Below are positions 39,344 through 47,539 of a stretch of 64,000 bases of DNA, in pieces (the stretch's first letter is position 1; each line of letters begins with the position of its first letter). The position numbers and the translations under genes were made by a program. Under the pieces are notes generated by a model that made no database searches, had not been told where the DNA came from, and was given only the letters and a program-made list of their open reading frames with translations. This stretch comes from Kitasatospora terrestris (lineage in GTDB: Bacteria; Actinomycetota; Actinomycetes; Streptomycetales; Streptomycetaceae), in the NCBI RefSeq assembly GCF_039542905.1, contig NZ_BAABIS010000001.1, positions 868,001 through 932,000 of the forward strand, in the 5' to 3' direction.

Positions 39344-40750
39344 ATGCCGCCGGAGTGGTCCAGTTCCCCGCCCGAGCTCCTGCTGGTCGTCGACCGGACC
39401 GGCGGCCGGCCGCTGCGCGCGCAGGTGGAGCACGGGCTGCGGGACGCGATCCGCACCGGCCGCCTGCGGGTCGGCGAACGGCTGCCGTCCTCCCGGGAGC
39501 TCGCCCGTACGCTCGGGCTCTCCCGCGGTCTGGTGCAGGACTGCTACGCCCAACTCGTCGCGGAGGGCTACCTGGTGACCCGGCCCGGTTCCGCGACCCG
39601 GGTCGGTGCGGGCGCCGCGGCCCCGCCCGGGGCCGCCGAGCCGCCCGCGAAGGCACCGCGCCCGGTGGCCGACTTCCGTTGGGGCGTGCCGGACTTGGGT
39701 GCGTTCCCGGTCCAGGAGTGGCTCTGGGCCACCCGCGAGGCCGCCCGCGGCATGGCGACGGCTGAGCTCGACTACGGGGATCCGCGCGGCAGTTCGGTCC
39801 TGCGCGAGGTGCTGGCCGGCTACCTGCGCCGGGTCCGCGCCGCCGCGGCCGATCCGGAGCACATCGTGGTCTGCAACGGCTACGCGCAGGGCCTGGGCCT
39901 CGTCCTGCGGGTCCTCGCGGCCCGCGGGGTGCGGACCGTGGCGTTCGAGGACCCCGGTTCACCCGCCACCATCGGCGCCGCCGCGACCGCGGCGGGCCTG
40001 CGCGCGGTGCCCGTACCGGTCGACGAGCAGGGCGTCGACGTCCGCGCCCTCGCCGCGACCGGCGCCGGCGCCGTCGTGGTCACCCCGGCGCACCAGTGGC
40101 CGACCGGTGTCGGTCTCGCCCCGGAGCGCCGGCTGGCCCTGATCGCCTGGGCCGGGGAGAACGACGCGACGATCGTCGAGGACGACTACGACGCCGAATT
40201 CCGGTACGACCGCGAGCCGGTGGGCGCGCTGCAAGGGCTGGCACCCGACCGGGTCGTCTCCCTCGGCACCGTCAGCAAGTCCCTCGCCCCGGCGCTGCGG
40301 ATCGGCTGGATCGCCTGCCCGCCCGACCTGGCCGGGCCGCTCACCGAGCAGAAGCACCTCAGCGACCGCGGCACGCCCACCCTCGACCAGCTCGCCCTGG
40401 CCCGGCTCGTCGAGTCCGGCCGCTTCGACCGCCATCTGCGCCGCATGCGCGGCACGTACGGGGCCCGCCGCGCCGCACTGCTCGGTGCACTCGCCGAGCA
40501 CGCCCCCGGGCTGCGGGTCACCGGCCTGGCCGCCGGTTTCCACGCCGTCGTCCACCTGCCCGCGGGCGCCGACGAGCGCTCGGTCGTCGCCGCCGCCCGT
40601 GAACGCTCCGTCGGCCTCTACGGCATGAGCACCTGCCGCGCCTCGCGCGCCACCACGCCCGCCCGGCTGGTCCTCGGCTTCGGCAACGTCGGCGAACGCG
40701 CGATCCGCGAGGGCGTCGCGGCGGTCGGTGATCTGCTCACCGGCCGCTGA
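39344..40750 (+). CDS. MocR/PdxR-family PLP-dependent regulator
   Basis: 468 residues. N-terminal GntR winged helix (about 20-85: LRDAIRTGRLRVGERLPSSRELARTLGLSRGLVQDCYAQLV), a linker, then a type I aminotransferase-like domain with IVEDDYDAEFRYD and the PLP lysine in GTVSKSLAPALRIGW (Lys312). MocR proteins sense PLP or amino-acid-derived ligands and regulate divergent genes; here the target is presumably the MFS exporter. Its stop lies two bases from that of the convergent ccdA gene. Confidence 0.93.
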   Translation: MPPEWSSSPPELLLVVDRTGGRPLRAQVEHGLRDAIRTGRLRVGERLPSSRELARTLGLSRGLVQDCYAQLVAEGYLVTRPGSATRVGAGAAAPPGAAEPPAKAPRPVADFRWGVPDLGAFPVQEWLWATREAARGMATAELDYGDPRGSSVLREVLAGYLRRVRAAAADPEHIVVCNGYAQGLGLVLRVLAARGVRTVAFEDPGSPATIGAAATAAGLRAVPVPVDEQGVDVRALAATGAGAVVVTPAHQWPTGVGLAPERRLALIAWAGENDATIVEDDYDAEFRYDREPVGALQGLAPDRVVSLGTVSKSLAPALRIGWIACPPDLAGPLTEQKHLSDRGTPTLDQLALARLVESGRFDRHLRRMRGTYGARRAALLGALAEHAPGLRVTGLAAGFHAVVHLPAGADERSVVAAARERSVGLYGMSTCRASRATTPARLVLGFGNVGERAIREGVAAVGDLLTGR

Positions 40751-40752
40751 GC

Positions 40753-41526
40753 TCAGCCGCCCAGGGCGGCGGCCCACTGCTGGAGCGCGCCGACGAGCCG
40801 GTCCCACAGGCCGGTGACCAGCAGCAGGCCGACCGCGACCAGCAGGCCGCCGCCGATCCGCATCACCAGGGCGTAGTGCCGCTTGACCACGGTGAAGGCT
40901 CCGAGGGCGCGCCGGAAGGCCAGCGCGGCGAGGACGAACGGGAGCCCGAGGCCGAGGCAGTAGGCGGTCATCAGCAGGGCGCCGCGGCCGGCACTGGCCT
41001 GGCTCCAGGCGAGGGCCTGGACGGCGCCGAGGGTGGGGCCGATGCAGGGGGTCCAGCCGAGGCCGAAGACGAAGCCGAGCAGGGGCGCGCCGGCCAGGCC
41101 GACGGCGGGCCTGCGGTGGGTGCGCAGTTCCCGCTGGGTGAGGCCGGGCAGGACGCCGAGGAAGGCCAGGCCCATGGCGACGGTGAACAGGCCGAGCACG
41201 GCGGTGATGGTCTCGCGGTGGTCCTGGAGGGTGTTGCCGAAGTAGCCGAACAGGGCTCCGCCCGAGACGAAGACCGCGCTGAAGCCGAGGACGAACAGCA
41301 GCGATCCGGCGAGCATCCGGCCGCGCCGGCGGGCGGTGGCGTCGGCGAGGTCGACGGCGGAGAAGCCGGTGACGTAGCTGAGGTAGCCGGGCACCAGGGG
41401 CAGGACGCAGGGCGAGAAGAAGGAGATCAGGCCGCCGGCGACGGCCACCGGCACGGCGAGCAGCAGGGTGCCGTGGGCGAGGGTGGCGCCGGGGTCCACG
41501 GCGAGCTGGCGGTACGAAGGGGTCAT
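40753..41526 (-). CDS. ccdA: CcdA-type thiol:disulfide transmembrane electron carrier
   Basis: 257 residues with six or seven membrane helices of the DsbD/CcdA family. Redox Cys are in SFFSPCVLPLVPGYLSYVTGF (helix 1) and GLGWTPCIGPTLGAV (helix 4). It moves reducing equivalents from cytoplasmic thioredoxin to extracytoplasmic thiol proteins. Last gene of a four-gene operon; its ATG overlaps the stop of the TlpA-like gene (ATGA, 41523-41526). No cytochrome c maturation genes (resB/resC) are nearby, so it may serve the redox lipoproteins of this operon rather than cytochrome c. Confidence 0.92.
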   Translation of the reverse strand: MTPSYRQLAVDPGATLAHGTLLLAVPVAVAGGLISFFSPCVLPLVPGYLSYVTGFSAVDLADATARRRGRMLAGSLLFVLGFSAVFVSGGALFGYFGNTLQDHRETITAVLGLFTVAMGLAFLGVLPGLTQRELRTHRRPAVGLAGAPLLGFVFGLGWTPCIGPTLGAVQALAWSQASAGRGALLMTAYCLGLGLPFVLAALAFRRALGAFTVVKRHYALVMRIGGGLLVAVGLLLVTGLWDRLVGALQQWAAALGG

Positions 41527-42125
41527 GGGGTGGCGGCCTCCGCGGTGATCGGGTCGAGGACGGCGCGCAGCTGTTCGGGGGTCACCGGGGCGGCGACGGC
41601 GGCGGCGATCCGGCCGGCGCGGTCGACGACCAGGGTGGCGGGCAGGGCCTGCACGTTCACGGTCTGCGGCGGGAGGGTGCGGACCAGGGCGCCCTTGGGG
41701 TCGTACAGGCTGGGGTAGGTGAGGCCGTGGTCGCGGACGAAGGTACGGGCGGGGCCGGGCTGCGGGTCCTTGGTGTCGATGCCGAGGAAGCGCACGCCCC
41801 GGGGCTCGGTCTCGGCGTGGACGCGCTGGAGGCCGTCGGCCTCGGCGCGGCAGGGGCCGCACCAGGAACCCCAGATGTTGAGCACCACGACGTGGCCGCG
41901 CAGGGCCGCGAGGCTCTGCGGGGTGCCGTCCAGGTCCTCGCCGGCGAGGTCGGGGGCGGGGCGGCGGTCGGCGGCCGCGAAGGTGACGGCGGGTGCGCCG
42001 GCGGCGGGCGCCGCGGCCGAGCCCTGCGGGAGGGCGTCGGCGGCGGCGCACCCGCCGGCGGGCAGCAGCGCCGCGGCGAGCAGGGCGGCCGCGGCGAGGG
42101 CGGCCCGGGGGCGGCGGTCAGGCAA
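41523..42125 (-). CDS. TlpA/ResA-like thioredoxin lipoprotein
   Basis: 200 residues. Signal peptide with lipobox LLPAGGC, then a TlpA-type thioredoxin fold: NIWGSWCGPCRAEADGLQ (active CxxC), FLGIDTKD and the cis-Pro region ALPATLVVD. It would act at the outer face of the membrane as a thiol reductase recharged by CcdA. The start is TTG at 42125, preceded by GAGGTGAT at suitable distance; no ATG/GTG is available before the signal peptide. Overlaps ccdA by four bases. Confidence 0.9.
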   Translation of the reverse strand: MPDRRPRAALAAAALLAAALLPAGGCAAADALPQGSAAAPAAGAPAVTFAAADRRPAPDLAGEDLDGTPQSLAALRGHVVVLNIWGSWCGPCRAEADGLQRVHAETEPRGVRFLGIDTKDPQPGPARTFVRDHGLTYPSLYDPKGALVRTLPPQTVNVQALPATLVVDRAGRIAAAVAAPVTPEQLRAVLDPITAEAATP

Positions 42126-42131
42126 CGGGGA

Positions 42132-42725
42132 TCACCTCGGGGTGGCGGTCGGGGAGGAGCCGGACGGCGCCGCGGTGGGCCCGGCCGGTGTGACGGTCAG
42201 CGGGACGGGGTGGTCGGCGACGGGCATCAGGCAGCCGTTGGTCTCGCTGCAGGCGGCGTAGCCGACGTGGACGACGGCCGGGCCGGTGCCGGCGGCACGG
42301 ACCGGGAGGGTGGCGGTGACGGGCCCGTCCGGGTAGACGGGCACCGGTTCGGCGATGCCCTCCAGGGCGAGTCGGCGCACGGGGGCCGCGACGGCGAGCG
42401 GGGCGGTGGCGCCGAGGGCGCCGTCGGTGCGGGCGGTGGTGGGCCGGCCGACGCCGTCCACGCCGTCCGGGGGGAGGTCGACGGCGTAGAGGTGGAAGCC
42501 GGCCTCCTCCGGGGCGAAGGAGAGTTCGAGGGTTCCGGCGCCGTCGTGCCAGTCGCGGAGGGCGACGGTGACGGTGACGCCGCTGTCCTCGAAGCGGCCG
42601 AGGAGGGTGGCGGCGGCCGTGGGCTGCTCGGTCCGTTCGGTGCTCCCGCCGGACGAGCAGCCGGCGGCGGGGAGGGCGAGGAGGACGGCGAGCAGGGCCG
42701 CGGCGGGGCGGCGGCGGGGGCTCAC
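42132..42725 (-). CDS. DsbD alpha-domain-like lipoprotein
   Basis: 197 residues. Lipobox LPAAGCSSG, then a beta-rich domain with SFAPEEAGFHLYAVDLPPDG and the end motif GYAACSETNGCLMPVADHPV, like the C-x(5-6)-C of the N-terminal domain of DsbD (redox interface). In Gram-negative DsbD this domain is fused to CcdA-like and thioredoxin parts; here the three parts are encoded separately in one operon. Start GTG at 42725, overlapping the upstream stop codon (GTGA). Ends six bases before the TlpA-like start. Confidence 0.78.
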   Translation of the reverse strand: MSPRRRPAAALLAVLLALPAAGCSSGGSTERTEQPTAAATLLGRFEDSGVTVTVALRDWHDGAGTLELSFAPEEAGFHLYAVDLPPDGVDGVGRPTTARTDGALGATAPLAVAAPVRRLALEGIAEPVPVYPDGPVTATLPVRAAGTGPAVVHVGYAACSETNGCLMPVADHPVPLTVTPAGPTAAPSGSSPTATPR

Positions 42726-43414
42726 GCGGCCCACTTCTTGAGGAAGGCGGTGAAGCCGGTGGTGTTGAGGGAGGGCAGGCCGGCGGTGTTGGTGTCGGTC
42801 CGGACGGTGCCGTCGGGGGTGACCACGATCAGCACGGGCATCTTGTAACTGCCCTGGGAGTCGTACTTCTTGAGCAGGTTGAAGTTGGCGGTGCTGTGGC
42901 TGCCGATGTCGACCTGGACGAGGTGGTACGAGGCGTTGAGGACGCCCTGCACGCCGCTGTCGCCGAGGGTCTTGTCGAGGGCCTTGCAGTTGCCGCACCA
43001 GGTGGCGCCGAAGTCGAGCAGGACGTTCTTGCCGTCCGCCTTGGCCTGCTGGAGGGCGGCGGCCACGGCGGCGGGCGAGTCGGCGGCGGCGTTGTAGCCG
43101 ATGGCGACCGGGCCGCCCCCGCCTGCGGCGGGCTTGGCCGGGGCGGCGCTGCCGGCCTTGGCGGTGGCCTTCGCGGAGGCCGGCGGCTTGGTGCTGGTGG
43201 CACTGGCCGAGGGGCTCGGCGTCGGGGTGGGGGTGGGGGTACCGGTCTCCGGCGGGGCGGTGACGATGTTGACCGGCTCGGGCAGGGCGGCGCTGTCGGA
43301 GGCCGTGACGGCGGCGCCCGCGGGGGCGGCGTCGCCGCCGGAAGCGGTCGGGCCGCAGGCGGCGAGGGCGGCCGCGGCGGTGGCGAGGGTGAGGGTGAGG
43401 GCGTTACGGCGCAC
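42722..43414 (-). CDS. Thioredoxin-fold lipoprotein (DsbD gamma-like)
   Basis: 230 residues. Signal peptide with lipobox AALAAC, a 70-residue Pro/Thr/Ala linker, then a thioredoxin_7-type domain (about 115-230) with LLDFGATWCGNCKALDKTL and cis-Pro YKMPVLIVV. Similar to the C-terminal domain of DsbD and to streptomycete 'thioredoxin family protein' secreted versions. First gene of the redox operon. GTG start at 43414 with GAGGA about 7 bases upstream. The promoter gap contains four GGGTTC hexamer repeats (43428-43450). Confidence 0.88.
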   Translation of the reverse strand: MRRNALTLTLATAAAALAACGPTASGGDAAPAGAAVTASDSAALPEPVNIVTAPPETGTPTPTPTPSPSASATSTKPPASAKATAKAGSAAPAKPAAGGGGPVAIGYNAAADSPAAVAAALQQAKADGKNVLLDFGATWCGNCKALDKTLGDSGVQGVLNASYHLVQVDIGSHSTANFNLLKKYDSQGSYKMPVLIVVTPDGTVRTDTNTAGLPSLNTTGFTAFLKKWAA

Positions 43415-43502
43415 GGGAGTTCCTCGGGTTCGGGTTCGGGTTCGGGAGAGGTCCGGGAGTGGTCCGCGAAGGGGTCGGGGCAGACGGTCCGGGGTGGCCG
43501 GA

Positions 43503-44342
43503 TCAGTCGGAGAAGTCCTGGGTGAGCCAGACCGTGCCGGCGGAGTCGCGGTACACGGCGATGCCGACGTGGGTGAAGCTCCGGCTGAGCAGGTTGCGCC
43601 GGTGGCCGTCCGCGGGCGGCTTCTCGTCGAGCATGCTCTGCGTCAGGCGGACGGCCTGCGCGGCGATGTCGGCGGTGCCGGTGGAGACCGGTCCGCCGCG
43701 GCCGATGTTCTCGCCGGCGGCGCCCCAGTGGACGCCCTGGGCGCTCTCGCGCCCGCCGACGGCGGGTTCGCCGGGGCACTGGTGGGACAGTCCGCAGCCG
43801 CCGCTCATCACGGCGTTGTGTCCGGCGGCGGCCGCGGTGAGCCCGCCCGTCAGGGTGTACGGGGGGAGGCCCTGGCCTGCCCTGGCGCTGTTGATCAGGG
43901 CGAGGACCTGCTGGACCTCGTCCCCGCCGCCCGCCGTGCCCGCGGCCGCACCGGCGGGCTTGGCGGCGGGGGACGCGGCGGGTGTGCCGGTGCGGGTGGC
44001 ACCGGGCTTGGCCGCGGTCGGAGCGGCGGGAGGGGAGCTCGCGGCAGCACTCCCGCCGGCGGGCCCGGCCGGAGCGCTCGGGTCGGCCGTCGCGGTGCCA
44101 CCGGTCTGGTCGGGCACGGCGGGCGGGGCGGTGACGGCCTGCGCGGCGGCGACCGCGGCGGTCGCGGCGGGTGCGGTGCCGTCGGCCGGGCCGGGCAGTG
44201 CGGCGACGGCGGCCACGGCGCCGCCCGCGGCGAGCACCAGCGCACCGGCGACGGCCGCGCGGGGCAGCCGCGGCATCCGTCGGGCGGCGCGGTGGGCCGG
44301 GGTGCGGCCCTGGGGCCCGGGCGCACGGGGGTCGATGGACAT
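43503..44342 (-). CDS. Membrane-anchored CAP-domain (SCP/PR-1, YkwD-like) protein
   Basis: 279 residues. Cytoplasmic basic N-terminus, one membrane helix (about 30-50: AAVAGALVLAAGGAVAAVAAL), a 90-residue Ala/Pro/Thr linker, and a CAP domain (about 140-279) with VLALINSARAGQGLPPYTL, AAAAGHNAVM, GAAGENIGRG and DGHRRNLLSRSFTHVGIAVY. CAP proteins of actinomycetes are extracellular with uncertain activity. Start ATG 44342 with GAGGT about 8 bases upstream. 44343-44704 is non-coding apart from hairpins. Confidence 0.9.
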   Translation of the reverse strand: MSIDPRAPGPQGRTPAHRAARRMPRLPRAAVAGALVLAAGGAVAAVAALPGPADGTAPAATAAVAAAQAVTAPPAVPDQTGGTATADPSAPAGPAGGSAAASSPPAAPTAAKPGATRTGTPAASPAAKPAGAAAGTAGGGDEVQQVLALINSARAGQGLPPYTLTGGLTAAAAGHNAVMSGGCGLSHQCPGEPAVGGRESAQGVHWGAAGENIGRGGPVSTGTADIAAQAVRLTQSMLDEKPPADGHRRNLLSRSFTHVGIAVYRDSAGTVWLTQDFSD

Positions 44343-44657
44343 GGGGGTACCTCGGGATCGGGTGAGGGTTGCCGTGTCCCGGAGAGGGGTCCGGCCGGGG
44401 GCCGGGTCGGGAGACGGTGGGTCGGCGCACCCGGTCCGCGAGTCCGGGGTGCGCGTGGAGCCCTGTCGCCTCACCGGTCCGGCGGGCCGTCAGGAGCTCC
44501 TGCGACAGCAACCATAGGGCGCCCGGACGGCCTGGCACGCCGTTGCGGCCGATCTTCAGGAACGCCTAAGGAAGCCCGCAGCCGCTGCTTCGGAAGCAGC
44601 CCCGGAACCCGCCCCGACCTGCACCCCGACCTGCACCCCGAGCTGCGCCAGGACCCG

Positions 44658-44683
44658 CCGGGCCGGGCTTCGGCCCGGCCCGG
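44658..44683 (-). terminator. 11-bp stem hairpin with TTCG loop
   Basis: CCGGGCCGGGC (44658-44668) and GCCCGGCCCGG (44673-44683) pair perfectly around a TTCG loop, 21 bases beyond the stop of the minus-strand gene at 44705. A second small hairpin (GCTGCTT-CGG-AAGCAGC, near 44584-44600) and 13-base direct repeats share the 44343-44704 gap. Confidence 0.75.
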
Positions 44684-44704
44684 CCGAAAGGCCCGCGGCC
44701 CCGC

Positions 44705-45322
44705 TCAGAGGTCCGTCTCGCGCACCGAGGACTGGGCGCGCGGCTGCACCGTGGAGGTGATCTGGGAGCGGTGCTGCGAGCTGGCGAAGGTGACCTGCAG
44801 CGTCTGCGCGGAGCCCTGGGCGGTCTGGGTGGTGAACCCGGGCGCCGGCAGCGCGGAGACCAGGCAGACGGCGCTCGCGCCGTACCGGACGGTGACCTGC
44901 CCGCCCTCGGACTTCACGGTGTACACGCCGGGACCGCCGGGGCACGAGCCGGGCTGCTCGCCGCCCTGCGGCGTGGGCGTGGCCGTGCCGGAGGGGGTCG
45001 GCACCCGGGTCTTCGTCGGCGACGGGCCGCCCCCGGCGCTCGGCGGGCCGCCCGGGGTCGCGCTCGACGGCGCGGCGGACGGCGGGCCGGAGGGGACGGG
45101 CGCCGCGGACGGGCTCTGCGCCACCGCCACCGCCGACGCCGCCGCCGCGATCCCGTCCACCGCCGTCCCGATCCCGTCGGCCCCCGTCCGGACCGTCGGC
45201 GGGACCTCGGCCGTGGAGTCCACGACGAAGCCGACCGCGAAGAACACGGCCGTCACGGCGAAGGCCGTGCAGCAGATCCAAACCAGCAGGTAGCGAGCGA
45301 GACGGTGCACGCGGGCCATCAT
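44705..45322 (-). CDS. Membrane-anchored extracytoplasmic protein, possible sensor partner
   Basis: 205 residues. One N-terminal membrane helix (about 10-33: LLVWICCTAFAVTAVFFAVGFVV), a Pro/Ser/Thr-rich linker (about 70-115) and a C-terminal domain of about 90 residues with CPGGPGVYTVKSEGGQVTVRYGASAVCLVSALPAPGF, whose two Cys may pair. Unrecognised family. It is divergent from a response regulator with only 24 bp between start codons, so it may be a target or accessory sensor of that two-component system. Start at the first of two adjacent ATGs (45322 or 45319). Confidence 0.75.
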   Translation of the reverse strand: MMARVHRLARYLLVWICCTAFAVTAVFFAVGFVVDSTAEVPPTVRTGADGIGTAVDGIAAAASAVAVAQSPSAAPVPSGPPSAAPSSATPGGPPSAGGGPSPTKTRVPTPSGTATPTPQGGEQPGSCPGGPGVYTVKSEGGQVTVRYGASAVCLVSALPAPGFTTQTAQGSAQTLQVTFASSQHRSQITSTVQPRAQSSVRETDL

Positions 45323-45333
45323 CCACGATCCGC

Positions 45334-45339
45334 TACGGT
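45334..45339 (+). promoter_or_regulatory. -10-like TACGGT of a leaderless promoter
   Basis: TACGGT ends seven bases before the ATG at 45347, and no ribosome-binding site is present. Confidence 0.4.
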
Positions 45340-45346
45340 GTCCCCC

Positions 45347-46057
45347 ATGCCGAGCGTCCTTGTCGTCGAAGACGAACCAGAGATACGCGCTTCGCTGATC
45401 GAGGTGCTCAGTGCGCACGGGCACCTGGTGCGCAGCGCGGGCGACGGGTTCGGCGCGCTGCGCGAGGTCACCCGGGCGCCGCTGGACGCCGTGGTGCTCG
45501 ACCTCGGGCTGCCGGACCTGGACGGCGCGGACGCCCTGCGCATGATCCGCGGCATCTCCCAGGTGCCGGTCCTGGTCGCCACCGCCCGCGACGACGAGAC
45601 GGAGATCATCAAGCTGCTGGACGCCGGCGCCGACGACTACCTGGTCAAGCCGTTCTCCGGCGGGCAGCTGGTGGCCCGGCTCAACGCGGTGCTGCGGCGC
45701 TCCGCGGCCGCCGCGCCGGCGGCCGCGGCGGCCGGCCCGGCGACCGACCCGGGCGGGCTGCTGACGGTGGGCGGGCTGGCGATCGACCCGCGCGGCCGCT
45801 CGGCCCACCTGGACGGGGTCGAACTGCGGCTCACGCGCCGCGAGTTCGACCTGCTCGCCTACCTGGCCCGGCACGTCGACCAGGTGGTGCCCAAGAGCCG
45901 GCTGCTCGCCGAGGTCTGGCGCGAACCGTACGTGGACGACCAGACCATCGACGTCCACCTCTCGGCGCTGCGGCGCAAGCTCGGCGAGCGCGGCTCGCTC
46001 CCCCGGTACCTGCGGACGGTGCGCGGGGTCGGGATCAAGATGGTGACCCCCCGGTGA
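45347..46057 (+). CDS. OmpR-family response regulator
   Basis: 236 residues. Receiver domain with VVEDEPE, Asp in VVLDLGLPDLDG and LVKPFSGGQL; an Ala-rich linker (about 122-140); C-terminal winged helix ending TIDVHLSALRRKLGERGSLPRYLRTVRGVGIKM. Start ATG 45347 (MPSVLVVED), with a -10-like hexamer seven bases before, suggesting leaderless translation. Its stop overlaps the kinase GTG start (GTGA), so the pair is coupled. Confidence 0.93.
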   Translation: MPSVLVVEDEPEIRASLIEVLSAHGHLVRSAGDGFGALREVTRAPLDAVVLDLGLPDLDGADALRMIRGISQVPVLVATARDDETEIIKLLDAGADDYLVKPFSGGQLVARLNAVLRRSAAAAPAAAAAGPATDPGGLLTVGGLAIDPRGRSAHLDGVELRLTRREFDLLAYLARHVDQVVPKSRLLAEVWREPYVDDQTIDVHLSALRRKLGERGSLPRYLRTVRGVGIKMVTPR

Positions 46058-47463
46058 GACGGTCGCTGGCCGGGGTGGCCCTGGCCGTCACCTCGATGGT
46101 GGCCCTGGCCTTCCTGATCCCCCTCGGCGTGCTGGTGGCCGACCAGGCCCGCAAGCAGAGCACCACCGCCGCCGAGCAGCGCGCCGCCGCCCTGGCGCCC
46201 GTGCTGGCGCTCACCACCCGCACCGCCGACCTCCAGCAGGCCGTCTCCGGCCTGGACCCCGGCGAGGGGCTGGGCGTCCACCTGCCCGACGGCCGGCACC
46301 TGGGGGCCGGACACGCCCCCGCCGAGCTGCTGCACCGGGCCACCGACGAGGGCGAGTCGATCGCCCAGGACGTGCCCGGCGGCTGGATCTACCTCCAGCC
46401 CGTGGTGCTCGGCCAGAACGGAACGGCCGTGGTCGAGGAGTTCGTCCCCGACGCGGACCTCACCCGCGGGGTGACCGCCTCCTGGGCGGTGATGTCCCTG
46501 CTGGCGGTCGGTCTGATCGCCGGCTCGGTGCTGGTCGCCGACCGGCTCGGCGCCCAGGTGGTGCGCTCCTCCAAGAGCCTGTCCCGGGCCTCGCACGCCC
46601 TCGGCGCCGGCGACCTGGAGATCCGGGTGGAGCCCGCGGGCCCCCGGGAACTGCAGGACGCCGGACAGGCCTTCAACGCCATGGCCGACCGCATGATCGA
46701 CCTGCTCGCCACCGAGCGCGAACTGGTCGCCGACCTCTCGCACCGGCTGCGCACTCCGCTGACCGCCCTCCAGCTGGCGACCGACCGGATGGCCCCGGGC
46801 CCCGACGCCCGCCGGATCGGCTCGGCCGTGACGCAGCTGGAGGAGGAACTCAACTCGATCATCGCCGCCGCCCGCACCCCGCTCGCCACCGGGCCGATGG
46901 GCCGCGCCCTGACCGCCCCCGAGGAGGCCCGCACGGCACGCTCCGCCGCCGGGCGGTCCCCGGCGGCGGGCCGCGCCGCCGGGGACCGGGCGGAGGCGGC
47001 CGAGGTGATCCGCCACCGGGCGGGCTTCTGGGCCACCCTGGCCGGCCACCAGGACCGGGACTGCCGCCTGGAGATCACCACCGAGCCGACGCCCGTCCGG
47101 CTCCCCGCGGACGACCTCACGGCCGTGATCGACTCGCTGGTCGGCAACGTCTTCCGGCACACCCCGCCCGGCACCCCGTTCGCCGTCCGGGTGGAGCGCA
47201 CCGCGCAGAGCGTCGAACTCACCGTCGAGGACGCCGGCCCCGGCATCGACGACCCGGACGGCGCCCTGGCCCGCGGCGCCAGCACCGGTTCCACCGGCCT
47301 CGGCCTGGACATCGCCCGCCGCGCCGCCACGGCCACCGCCGGCGCCCTGCGGATCGACCGCGGCCCGCTCGGCGGCGCCCGCATCACCCTCTCCCTCTGC
47401 CTCGCCGCCGACCCCGCCACCGGCCCCGGCCGCCGCACCCGCCGCCGCGCCCCGTCGCGCTGA
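46054..47463 (+). CDS. Two-component sensor histidine kinase
   Basis: 469 residues. Membrane helix 1 (about 8-30), extracytoplasmic sensor region of about 110 residues, helix 2 (about 148-168), HAMP, H-box VADLSHRLRTPLTAL, an Ala/Arg-rich insertion (about 280-325), then a HATPase with NVFRHTPPGTP, DAGPGI and GSTGLGLDIARRAA. Basic tail RRTRRRAPSR. The H-box has His-Arg where most kinases have His-Glu (SHRLRTPL), a variant common in actinomycete kinases. Likely controls the divergent gene at 44705-45322 among others. Confidence 0.93.
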   Translation: MRRSLAGVALAVTSMVALAFLIPLGVLVADQARKQSTTAAEQRAAALAPVLALTTRTADLQQAVSGLDPGEGLGVHLPDGRHLGAGHAPAELLHRATDEGESIAQDVPGGWIYLQPVVLGQNGTAVVEEFVPDADLTRGVTASWAVMSLLAVGLIAGSVLVADRLGAQVVRSSKSLSRASHALGAGDLEIRVEPAGPRELQDAGQAFNAMADRMIDLLATERELVADLSHRLRTPLTALQLATDRMAPGPDARRIGSAVTQLEEELNSIIAAARTPLATGPMGRALTAPEEARTARSAAGRSPAAGRAAGDRAEAAEVIRHRAGFWATLAGHQDRDCRLEITTEPTPVRLPADDLTAVIDSLVGNVFRHTPPGTPFAVRVERTAQSVELTVEDAGPGIDDPDGALARGASTGSTGLGLDIARRAATATAGALRIDRGPLGGARITLSLCLAADPATGPGRRTRRRAPSR

Positions 47464-47527
47464 CCCCGCGCCCCCGGCTGGCACCGCCCGCCCCCGAGCG
47501 CTCTTCCCCGGAACCGGGCCGTCGACC

Positions 47528-47533
47528 TAACGT
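47528..47533 (+). promoter_or_regulatory. -10-like TAACGT of a leaderless promoter
   Basis: TAACGT ends six bases before the ATG at 47540. Confidence 0.4.
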
Positions 47534-47539
47534 GGTGTC

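Noticed and set aside
43428..43450. GGGTTC hexamer repeats, considered as a regulatory array
   Set aside because: Only four copies in a GC-rich gap; a simple slippage repeat is enough to explain it.
44466..44520. Upstream region of the CAP-domain gene, considered as a cyclic-di-AMP (ydaO) riboswitch
   Set aside because: The conserved ydaO core elements are not visible; only an inverted GGAGCTCC-type element and a TATGGT hexamer are present.
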